64,000 nt of DNA from Corydoras sp. C115 (Eukaryota > Chordata > Actinopteri > Siluriformes > Callichthyidae), in NCBI GenBank assembly GCA_019802505.1, contig JAFMOC010000315.1, positions 1-64,000 on the forward strand, read 5' to 3'. The notes below the pieces were generated by a model. The model did not search any database, was not told where the DNA came from, and saw only the letters and a list, made by a program, of their open reading frames with translations. The position numbers and the translations under genes were made by a program. This document shows positions 12,521-24,700 of this stretch, in pieces; the stretch's first letter is position 1, and every line of letters begins with the position of its first letter.

Positions 12521-15500
12521 GTAAGAACGGCGTCCAGCTGACCCCCGAGCTTCAACACGCGAAGTGTTTAAAACTCTTTAACATTAATCATATATATTGT
12601 TATATAATGTATTATTACGTTAGCGCGGTAGGTCAGTGGTTAGGGTGGTGGACTATCAATCTGAAGGTTGGGGGTTCAAATCCCAGGTCCACTGAAGTTA
12701 CCAATGTGGGTCCTTGAGCAAGGCCCTTAACCCTCATTGCTCCAGGGGTGTTGTGATGAACCCTGTGCTCACCTTGTAAGTCCATCCATCCATCCATTAT
12801 CTTCTGCTTTATCCTCTATTAGGGTCGTGGGGGGGGGTTCCCTATGTCCATCCAGGGTAGAACGTTTCGAGCGCTGGGCAGATACACCCAGGACAGGGCG
12901 CCAATCTATCGCTGGGCACACACTCACTCACACAAACACACTCTATATGGGGCAATTTGGAGAATTCAATTCACCTTGAGCCATGTTTTTTTTTTTTTTT
13001 TTTTGGACTGTGGGAGGAAACCGCAGGAAACCCACGCGGACACGGGGAGAACATGGAAAATCCACCCAGATTAGGATTCGAACCGGGAATCCCTAGATCT
13101 GAGAGGAGAACATGCTAAACCACTAAGCCACCCTGCCACCCACCTTGTAAGTCGCTTTGGATGAAAAGCATCTGCTCAATGACCAAATGTTATGTTCTAT
13201 TCTGGTCGTTTTTTTTTTTTTTGTTTTTTTTTTTTTTTTTGGACTGTGGGAGGAAACCGGAGGAAACCCACGGGGAGAACATGGAAACTCCACCCAGATT
13301 GGGATTCGAACCGGGAATCCCTAGTGCTGAGAGGAGAACATGCCAAACCACTAAGCCACCCTGGCACCCACCTTGTAAGTCGCTTTGGATAAAAAGCGTC
13401 TGCTCAATGACCAAATGTTATGTTCTATTCTGGTCATTTTTATTTAAAATTTTTTTAAACTCGTTTACTAAGTTAAAAAGCGCCAACCAACTTATCACCT
13501 ACTTCTATACGTTAAAGTGCCCATTAGAACATGACACCCCCCATTATAAATAACAGATCACTTAAGGGATACAGGTGCATGTAGAGGGGGGTATGTAAAA
13601 GTGCAGGTTAATGTTGAGGTGCGAGTATGAAAACGTGTCCCTATGCAACTGCAAAGAGGGTTGCGGGGTAGAGATGACCGCATGTAGGGGTAGATGGTTC
13701 CATGGGTTTATTCATTCATTCCTTCATTATCTTCCGCTTTATCCTATATTAGGGTCGCGGTGGGGTTCCCCATGCCCATCTAGGGGAGAACGTTTCTGGC
13801 GCCGGGCCAATTTACCATCTAGGGGAGAAAGTTTCTGGCGCCAATTTATCACTGGGCACACACTCACTCACACAAACGCACTCTACATGGGGCAATTTAA
13901 AGAACTCAATTGACTTGATCCATGTTTTTGGACTGTGGGAGGAAACCGGAGAACCCGGAGGAAACCCACGCGGACACGGGGAGAACATGGAAACTCCACC
14001 CAGATGGGGATTCGAACCGGGAATCCCTAGCGCTGAGAGGAGAACATGCTTAACCACTAAGCCACTGTGTATTTATTTAAATTTAAATTGTAGGGCCATT
14101 GGTGATGATGATGATGATGATAGTGCTTCCACCACTAGACACCACTGAGATAGTCAGGGTTAATAAGGTGATGTTCTAACATGTTTCTGTCGATCGGGAA
14201 AAAAAACAACGTTGTGGATGGATTTGGATGAACGGAGCTGCATTCTGTGTTAAAGTGGAAGTTTAAGTAACTTGTTTGTGGGAATCCAAAAGCCAGCGGT
14301 ACTGATGTGACGCGCAACATGCAAACCTGCTGCTGCATTTCTCTCTTACCAGCTGTAGGGTTGGGGGGGGGGGGGGGGGGAGTGCGTGAGCTTTGGGAAC
14401 ATCTTAATGTCAGCTGCTGTCAAGCTGAACGTTTATATGGCTGCTTCATTCCTGTTTGCAAAGCTGAAGTTCATGCACATTTAAAAATGGGGACAATTCA
14501 GAACCACTGGCTTAGATGCTTGTTGGTTTTTCTGAGGGTCATTGTAACGTTGATGATGTGAGGGATGGAGGGATGGATGGTGGTTTAGAGTTCCATCCAT
14601 CCATTATCTTCCGGGTTCACTGGCGGGATTCCCCATGCCCATCCAGGGGTCAACGTTTTGGGCGCTGGGCAGATAGACCCAGGACAGGGCACCAATCCAT
14701 CGCTGGGCGGTGGTTTAGAGTTACGTGAAGTAAACGACATGACTGATTTCTTTACAGTAAGTTATTTGCTGAAGGTCTGATCTGCTGCTGCAAGAAAAGT
14801 CATGGTCACATCTTAAAGTCATGGTCACATCTTAAAGATGGAATCCCTAATCCGGCCTCCCCCATCAGACGGAGCCAGTCGTCCCGGTGAAGCAACACTG
14901 GGACATAAAGACTGCTGTATTATTTAACTAGTGTCAGTGAGCTTTAATTGAAGATCAGTCGGTGCTGCTTACAGGAGCTTTGAGAACCTTGTGCGGTGTT
15001 GGAGCTTCAGGTGTGTTGGGTTTCGGAGAGCTGGAATGGCATTCGGATGCACCGGGACTCGGGGGTGAGAGGCGATTGATGAGGCTTTGGTTTGTTCTGG
15101 TGCATCTCCACCTCATTACGGTTCCCAGTGCAGACCGAACAGCTGGACGCCTCTTTGCACCATATGTTTGCGTCTCACGCACCGCTGACTGTCTCTTGCG
15201 CTTCTTTATCCCTGTTTATGGATTCGGCAGGAAGTAAACAAGAGTCTAGGACTGCCTTCGAGTTTCTCAGGTTCCTCCCGGTGGCCGCTGTGCTGTTCTT
15301 ACCTGAGCTCCTGCAGAACCTGGGCAGCTGCATGATGAAGACGGAATTCTCATAATATTTATTAAGTGTTTCATTGAAGAAAATCCTTATAGTCCCTGTT
15401 TTTTTTTGTGCTTATGCACTGAAGAGTTGCATGTTGCAGATGAAATACATTACGACATCATAACCACAGTGATGCTGTATATGCTACACTGTTCTAACCA

Positions 15501-18500
15501 GACAGTTAAAAACCCCATGAATATAAAGCTGGGTCTATAATCGTACCAGAACCTGTAGAAACTGGCTCCAGCCCCAGTTTAATGAGTTTAGGCTCATGAT
15601 TTAAAACCCGGAATCCTAATTCCACTCCTCCGCCAGCGTCCGAGCTCTCTTATCCCCTCGCCGTCTGATCCCGAATCTGAGCTGCTACATTATTTAGCAG
15701 CCGCTTTACTGCCGAGCTGACCGACACACGTCCGACCGTCTCCAGAGTCGTCATCTCGGGGTCAGATGGTCAGGGGTCAGGACCCACCTGAGTGTCCGGG
15801 TGTCCTTTCATGCACCTGAGACGATCGGAAGCGACGACACCACCCATCTGCTACAGCCCGATCTGAAAGAGGAGCAGGACGGACAACACTTTACATTTGC
15901 GGTTTTACAAGAAAAAGTTTGTAAACCCTTCGGAATAACCCGGAGCTTTGCATAAATTAGAGCAGACGCACTTCTTAAAAGTTATTAACAGGGACGGCTC
16001 TTGAATAATGAGTATTTTAAGTTTTTAAATATATATATAAACACATCTGAGGTTAATCTGTGAATAATTTATTATCAGATTAACAAAAAAAAAGTTTAAT
16101 AAATGAAACTAGACATCACCTTTATGTAATTAATATATTTGATGGAAGGCTGCGTTGGTTTTGCTCGGAAACCTCATTGGCGTTTGCGGCAGTGGAGACA
16201 GAGGGTCTGTTAGAAACCTGTATAATTACCGTCATCTGAATTCCATTTCCGAGCTTTTTACTCCCCATGTGTTCGTCGTTCGGCGCTCTACTCCGTACCG
16301 ACGCTTTCAGCGACGTGGCCCCACTGTGAATAATGGAATATGTAAAAAATTCCGCAGCTCACCTTCTGTTAATCGCACATTCATCACCGCGCTGGTTTCA
16401 ATTACAGCCCGTGTTTTCAAAGCCTGGCGCTGGAGATCCAGCGATGTTCTAGAAGTACTTTAGAGAGGCAAATCATCCGAAAATCATTCGGTCGGCTCGA
16501 GTGAAGCCCGGAGCCGAAGCCAGCTCTGCTGATTACACAGTGTTTAAATAGTGCTTATGATTTAATCAGCGGAGTTCAGTGTTATTTATATAGAGCATGA
16601 TGATGTCATAAAGCAGTTTAACCGAAGATCAAGTCTAATTGAGGTATAAGCAAAATCTCCTCAAAAAAAAAAAAAACCATAAAAGGCAGTCGGATTGCAA
16701 AGGGATGCCACACCGAGATTATAATTTCGGGGCTATACGCTTTTCTTATTATATAAAGTTGCCTTTATGTTGAAATCTTGACGTTTCCATGCTGATCAAG
16801 CTGGCTTTCTGCTTTAGTGGATCACATTACATACAAATTTAATACAGGAGACAGGCCGTGTGTGTGTGTGTGTGTGTGTGCGCGTGTGTGTGTGTGTGTG
16901 TCTGTCTCAGTCTCCCAGGTTGAGTTCTCCGCTGAGATCAGATGAAAGCATGAGGGTCTGTGACTGATCCATTTGTCTTGATCAGGGGAATTCTACCTCC
17001 CTTCCTTCCTTTGTGAGTCTCTCTGTCTCTCTCCTCCATTTCTGCGCCTGACCCACTTTCCCTGCACCCCCATCCCCTTCCTCGGCCTGTCTGACGTCTC
17101 GGGCCTACCGAGATCTGTCCGGGGGAAATAAGTGCGCATGCCTCGCACTAATGCTTTTCTGGACGAGGCTCACGTTTTGGCCTCATCTCGACGCCCTGTC
17201 ATTGTCGGCGGGAGTTGGAGTGGGCAGGGAGCGGCTGATTGACTGCATTGGCAGTGGTAATCTATTACGAAAATACTTCGATTCGCAGACCTTGTGTCGT
17301 CGCGTCAACAAAATGGCAACGGCCTTCCGGAAAGATGGGTTTATCCGGAGTGTAGCCGCTATGAGACAGTGGTTTGGGCATTGGGCTATCAATCTGAAGG
17401 TTGGGGGTTCAAATCCCAGGTCCACTGAAGTTACCAGTGTGGGTCCTTGAGCAAGACCCTCATTGCTCCAGGGATGCTGTGATTAACCCTTGTAAGTCAC
17501 TTTGGATAAAAAGCGTCTGCTGAATGACCAAATGTAATGTAATTGACACACGAGCGTTTAAAAGTGTTTAAAAGCTGCTGGGATGTCTGCGCAGCAGTGT
17601 TGAGCTTTTTCTTAATACCGCTCATGTACCACGTTTACATTTCACTTCCAGATAAATTTGAATGTCCGTGCTTGTATATAGTCAACATGTGTAGTCCATG
17701 AAATGTCATGTCATACTGTATGTGCCTCAAAGTTCAGTCCGTGCAGGTTTTTACCTGGTGATTTTAATAATTTAAGGATGAACTATTTGAGAAATTTGAC
17801 ACATCTTAAGTCCAGTATTTTTGATCAGACATTTTAGTAAAATATTATAATATTCCACCGTCATTCTAAAGTGCTTACTATTATACATTCATTCATTCAT
17901 TCATCCATTATCTTCCGCTTTATCCTCTATTAGGTTCCCCATACCCATCCAGGGGAGAACGTTTCGGGCGCTGGGCAGATAGACCCAGGACAGGGCGCCA
18001 ATCCATCGCTGGGCACACACTCACTCACACAGACACACTCTATATGGGGCAATTTGGAGAACTCAATTGAACTTGATCCATGTTTTTTGACTGTGGGAGG
18101 AAACCGGAGAACCCGGAGGAAACTCACGCGGACACGGGGAGAACATGGAAACTCCACCCAGATGGGGATTCGAACCGGGAATCCCTAGCGCTGAGAGGAG
18201 AACATGCCAACCATAAAGCAATTAAAGAAAATATTTTAACATTAAAGGTTTTTTTTTTGTTGTTGTTTTAATTCCATTCACATTTAGAGTAATAGTTTTT
18301 AGATTAATCGACTAATAATTGTTAGATTAATAGAAAATCGATTGCTGAGTGCAGCCCTAATTGGCAGCCTTCAGGTCGTCTGTTGTGAACCTTTAAGGCC
18401 GTTATCGTTTTGTCTCTCTGCACGGACAAAGCCGTTAGACAAAAGTGAGACCCGCCAGTTCTCGCATCGCTACGGTGAAAACATCTGCGGACTTGGGAAC

Positions 18501-18733
18501 CTCGCACGATTCTTTTCTTTCCTTCAACCAGCGGCGTGGTTCCACTGCAGCCGCACTTTACATTCTATATCCCTCATGATGCCTTCGCCAGCCAGCTGAG
18601 GTCACCTGGTGCAGCAGCCGAGGGAGACTCCGTAGTCACTGCCAACTCTGCCTTGAAGCACCACCATGCTGGTGGCAGCGCTGACACTCCAGCACAAAAA
18701 TCCCATTATAGGGGGACTTGTGACCATTTATCT

Positions 18734-18777
<44 letters not shown>

Positions 18778-21700
18778 CAAAATTAAATCCGTTAAATCCA
18801 TCCATTAGCCAGGACTAAGAATCAGTATAGCACTCACTACCCCTCAGTGGTTGCTGGGGTTCCGCTATTTTCCAGATCATTGTAATAAAGGTGATATCCA
18901 TACACGATGTGTACATAAAGCGATCTGAACATGATGGGATGGCGCCGGCGCCGGCGTTTCCATCTGCTGTCACCAATAGTGGGATGAAGGTGAACAGGAG
19001 CTCCATTAGCATGCACAGGGTGTTTGGCACTCCAGCCACCCCTCTGTGTCGAATCAGGCATCGTTGATTAATTTCAGCCTATTAGCACACCCCCCTCCCC
19101 CTCGTTTCACCCCGTCCCAGGTTAATTCCCCTCGCCAGCGAGCGGCGACGGGGGCCGCGGCTGTGAGCAATCGGCGCGGTGGCTTGCTGGCGAGCGCGGC
19201 GTTGTCAGGAGTGTATTAATGAGCGTGCGGCTCGGCTCTCGCGTCCAGGACCGCGGCGCCGATGGCGGCTCTGCCGAGGCCTGGCCTAGTTTCTGCCCTC
19301 GACGGGGAGCATGAGGATTCGATGCCGATCACCTGACTCGCACTCTGGATCTCTGCTGATAAGGTTTCGGTTTTCCGTCTCGATGACGGAGCGGCGCGGC
19401 GAGCAAACTGTGAATTTGCGATTTAAAATTTAGACTAAAGCGTTTATTCAGAGTGTTTTCTGGACCGCTCGCTACGATGGGTCACGACCATGTTCATTCA
19501 TCCATTATCTTCCGCTTTATCCTCTATTAGGCTCGCAGGGGGGTTCCCCATGCCCATCCAGGGGAGAACGTTTCGGGCGCTGGGCAGATACACCCAGGAC
19601 AGGACGCCAATCTATCGCTGGGCAACTACCATGTTTAACACAACAAAAATTACCCCCCCCCCCCCACTGCACAGCTTCACACAGGTGTTGTTTGATGTCC
19701 ACACAGTTCTGAATGCAGTTACAGAAGTGTACACAGTGAAACATGGCCCGGGAGTCGATCCCGCACCCTCTGCTCTGATCTCGGCTCGCTCGCGTTCGGT
19801 GTGTTTGAGCTCACGGCTCACGGGGAGACCGGATTTCAGCTCGGTGGCACCTGCGGAATGCGCAGCGCGGTCGTCTCACGCGGTGAGCGTCGGCTCAGGT
19901 GTCAGGTGGCTTTGTGTTCTGCTGATGCAGGTGTTCAGAGGAAGCTTGTTGACATGCAGGAGGTGATGGTGATCAGGTTCAGGATCAGATTTACAGGATG
20001 TACTAAAGAGGACCCTCCATTACTGTGTAAGAGGATCGGGATGAGCGAGTACGTGGGGGTATGTACAGGTAAATAAGTAGATGTGTCGTTGTACACTTTA
20101 AAATTCATTTGTTCTGGACAGCATGAGGAACCGTAAGTTAGTGTGTTAAATTTTGGGGTGTATATATAGTTTAGAATTTGCAGCAACTTACACACGTTAT
20201 AAAGACGATCTGATTGTCCTTTAGAGAAACATGGAACGCGTCATTAATGTAGGTTTGTATTCACATCAGGATTGGTTGTGTTCTACCATTATATAAATTT
20301 AATGTTTTATATTTATATAAAGTTGCACTAGCAGACAACTTCTTGGAAATGACTTTTTTTTGTTTTCTTTTGATCTGCAAAAGATTTCAATATTTTGTGA
20401 TAAAATTCAGCAAAAGACCTGCCCAGCGATGGTTGGCGTCCTGTCCTGGGTCTATCTGCCCAGCGCCCGAAACGTTCTCCCCTGGATGGGCATGGGGAAT
20501 CCTTCCACGACCCTACTAGAGGATAAAAGCGGGAGATAATGAATGAATGAATGTATAATCATGTTTTTTTTTTTATTATTATCTTCAATAATAATAATCC
20601 CTCTGACAATAATAATAATCCCTCATCATTAGATTTTCTTTAGAACTTTTCCCACAGTCCAAAAACATGGATTCAAGGTGAATTGGCTGCACTGATATTG
20701 TTCCTATAAAGTGTGAGTGCGTGTGCCCAGTGATGGAGTGATACCCTGTCCTGGGTGTATCTGCCCAGCGCCCAAAACGTTCTCCCCTGGATGGGGACCC
20801 CCTTCTATGACCCTATTAAAGGATTAAATGGAAGATGTTTGATTGCTAAATCACAGAACCATTCAGGAATAAGGAAGGTGGATGGACCTTCACCTTCAGT
20901 CTATAAATAAACAAGATGGTGTTAGATCATGAATGTATAGTTATTTCTGGGCGATTTGATATTTGGTTGAACCGTGGCTCCAAATTGATGTTAAGGAGCA
21001 AAAATGAGGCCAAATTTTGCTTTATGGTTTATTTTTCTGTATTATTTTTGTGCTTTTAATTGAATAATCATGAGTGGTGGAGTCAGTAGTGAGGCGCAAA
21101 CTTTTGGAGAGTCCCTGGTGTGGCAGGCGATGAGATCGCTGACTGTGGTGCTATAAATAGCGGTCATCGAAATCCTCCATCTTCTGGACGTGGATTCTCT
21201 AATGGCATTAAATTTTCAAAAGAGCTCACTCCACCGCAGAGTGAGGACCGGAGTGAGCCGAAGGATGCCGGCTGGATGGACTGTCCTGTCCTTGATGACT
21301 GAATATGCAAAATAAAGATGAGGATGGTGTCTTGATGTGGCTGGATGTCGGGTTCAGATAGAGTGAATAATGTAGAAGCACCTTAATCACTTAAACGCTG
21401 TCTTTATAATGATTTCTCAGTTCAAGCACATGGATCCAGACTGCAGACTGACTGGTGAGATGGTGTGGTCCACTCCACCCACAGTGGGCATGGAGGTCCA
21501 TGCTTGTTACCGGGTGACAAAATCAGAAACGCACAAGTTATACACCACGTCTCTAAATCAGGATTATAGATGTGTTTGGTTTTAGCTCAGGGCAGCACGG
21601 TGGCTTAGTGGTTTGCACGTTGGCCTCTCAGCACTTGGGATTCCCACTTCGAATCCCAATCTGGGTGGCATTTCCATGCTCTCCCCATGTCTACGTGGGT

Positions 21701-24700
21701 TTCCTTCGGGTTCTCCAGTTTCCTCCCACAGTCCAAAAACATGGATCAAGTCAATTGAGTTCTCCAAATTGCCCCATATAGAGTGTGTCTGTGTGAGTGA
21801 GTGTGTACCCAGCGATAGATTGGCGCCCTGTCCTGAGTGTATCTGCCCAGCGCCCGAAACTTTCTCCCCTGGATGGGCATGGGGAACCCCCCGCGACCCT
21901 AATAGAGGACAAAGCAGAAGATAATGGATGGATGGTTTTAGCTCAGTGGTAGGGTGTTGGGCTATGAGTCTGAAGGTAGTGGCTTTAAATCTCAGGTCCT
22001 CTGAAGTTGTGGGTCTTATGGCCAAGGCCCTTAACCCTTATTGCTCTGGACCAACCCTGTGTTCTGACCCAAACCAAGTTGGGATACTTATTATTCGCCA
22101 AATGTAACTTTGAGTGTGTGTGTGTGTGTTGTGTTTGTGTAGGAAAACGTCTACAGGAATGGATCTGCGTCATTTTGTGCCTCTCACTCTTCGCTGTCAA
22201 CCTCTCCTTCCTCATCGTAAACTTTTCCACGGTTGCCATCTGCAGGATCGTCCTTGGAGTTGGTAAGTAGGTCCGCTGTGTTCATTCTGGCGTGTGTCCT
22301 GTGGAAATAAATCAGCACTGTGTCTAAATAAGCATTGGGTCTTGAACCCAACTGCTAAGCCCAAAAATGATTAACAATTGACGCTGTCCACCTAATCCCA
22401 CCATACATCAAACAGAATGGAGCGCACAAACCAGAAACAAGCTACAGGGATGGCACCACCATCACATTGACATGGCCTGAACATAGAACAGACCAGGTCA
22501 CCATCTCTAGTCGCCGTATCGGACACACCAGAATCACTCATGCTTACCTAATAAAGGGGGAACCACCACACTCCTATGAAACATGCCACGACCCCCTAAC
22601 ACACACTAACAGAATGTTCCGCATATACAATAAACAACATTGACGCACTACTGGATTACCACAGACATGAAAAAAAGCCTACAAACTTAAAAAAAAAAAA
22701 AACTAAAAATCACTGCGCTGTAAACCCAATTAGACACTTAATCAAAGCCGAAAAACTTAACTGACCTGCCTCAGACTGTGTATACGTGGCCTTTATTGTT
22801 TATACTATTAAAAAAAACCATTCTGTATATATTTTTACGCATTTTCAGGATTTTCTGACCTCATTATGTCGTGTCTGAATAACTGAATCCCAGAATTATA
22901 TTTTTATTTTCATATTTTACAGACACATCTAAATCGGTCTACAAGTGAAGAGATTCTTTAACGTTATCTTTTTAACCACACACGCCGTTCTGATAAAAAA
23001 AATATTCATGCCATTATTAATGCTTCATTAAATATTTATACAAACGTTGTGGTCCTCACTCTGCCGCTGTCTGTTTCTTAGTGGCTGGCATCGTGACGGC
23101 AGACTTTGCCTCTGGCATGGTGCACTGGGCCGCCGATACCTGGGGTTCGGTGGACATCCCCATCATCGGGAAGGTCAGTACTACAGACTCCATTCATTCA
23201 GATGAAGTGTCCCGCCTAATCTGAGGCAGCACCAGCAGCACTGATAAACGTTTATAGGGTTTATATGGCTTTTCCATTTGCTGTTTTTACCTGTCCTGTG
23301 TCATACCTGTTTGGTTGCCATAGTAACGGCGCAGCCACGTGGAGTTCCACTTTATTTCTTTTTATTAGCATTTTTATACTCAACATCCCACCCTGGTGTT
23401 CTAGATGGCCTTCTCGGTGACTCGGAGGTCCGTGGTGCCGGAGTGTGTTTTGATTTTAACAAATTGCCCTCCTTAATTTTTCACACCGCCCCGCGTTTTT
23501 ATTGGACTGTTGTGTTTTACCGGAATAAAGAGGAAATGCCACGTCCTCCCAGTGGGGAGCCCTCTTTCTCTTTCTGTTTCCTGAAACTCCAACCTGTAAC
23601 CTTCCACACCCACGCACTACCCAACAGGGGGCGGTACACCCAGGGGGCTCAAATTAATGCAGGCCATAGTCGCCCTTTCCTCTCCCAATCAGAGAAAAGG
23701 TCACCCTCTGTCCACCCAATTAAAAGGCACCAAGCTTTGCTTTTGAGCACCAAATGGGGTGGGGGGGGGTAGGGGGGGGGTGCACTGATGAGCTGGTGTG
23801 CTGCTCTTGCTGGATTGTTGTGTTGCATCACGGCTCCTTCCCGATCCTACGTCTCGTTTGGCTTGAATATTCATAATCAGCATTGGCTCCACCCCTTAAT
23901 ATCAATGTCTGAAGGTTGTGGGTTCAAATCCCAGGTCCACCGACGTTACCGAGGACATGACCCGTAACATTCATTGCGCCGGGGCTGCTGTGTCATGGCT
24001 GCCCGTGTGTTCTGACCCCAGTTTCTATTGGCTGCTTTTCTCGTTGTGTCGCTCGCGCCGCCCAATTTTCGTCCCACAGTTGAAGTCCCACCAACCTTAA
24101 CATCAACTCATTCATTCATTATCTTCCGTTTAAGGGTGGCTTAGTGGTTTAGCATGTTCTCCTCTCGGCGCTAGGGATTCCCGGTTCGAATCCCAATCTG
24201 GGTGGAGTTTCCATGTTCTCCCTGTGTCCGTGTGGGTTTCCTCCGGGTTCTCCGGTTTCCTCCCACAGTCCAAAAACATGGATCAAGTCAATTGAGTTCT
24301 CCAAATTGCCCCATATAGAGTGTGTCTATGTGAGTGAGTGAGTGAGTGAGTGTGTGCCAGTGATGGATTGGCGCCCTGTCCTGGGTCTATCTGCCCAATT
24401 TTCAGAATATTCTCACCTGGATGCCCCCCCCCCAAGCGCGACCCTAATATAGGATAAAGTGGAAGCTAATGGATGGATGGATCTTCTGTTTACTCCTCTA
24501 CTAGGGTCGTGGGGGACAGGGGTGGGGGTACACATAGGACACACACTCACTCACTCACACAAACACACTCTATATGGGGCAATTTAGAGCAACCAGTATA
24601 ACTTAAATCTGTGTTTTTGAACTGTGGAAGGGAAACCCACACCGACGATTGGGATTCGAACCTGGATCTCTAGCACTGAGTGGAGAACATGCTGACCATA

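Larger units (their letters stand above)
11930..12530 (+). promoter_or_regulatory. peds1: CpG-rich promoter and 5' end of peds1
   Basis: Dense CpG sequence starts about 400 bases before the peds1 start codon and runs through exon 1. No TATA box is obvious, as expected for a housekeeping gene. A perfect palindrome GTCACGTGAC sits at 12012-12021. The transcription start is not resolved. Confidence 0.75.
12521..22142 (+). other. peds1: peds1 intron 1 (9.6 kb)
   Basis: No exon is recognised inside. It holds two SINE families, a tandem duplication at 12986-13440, and unique CpG-containing blocks (14,950-15,350; 15,600-16,470; 17,000-17,360; 18,330-18,720; 18,840-19,440; 21,060-21,310) that look like candidate regulatory DNA. 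Confidence 0.85.

Noticed and set aside
23278..23772. 164-residue open frame in peds1 intron 3
   Set aside because: No recognisable domain, no suitable splice context, and it ends in a G-run. It is more likely chance in a mixed-composition intron.
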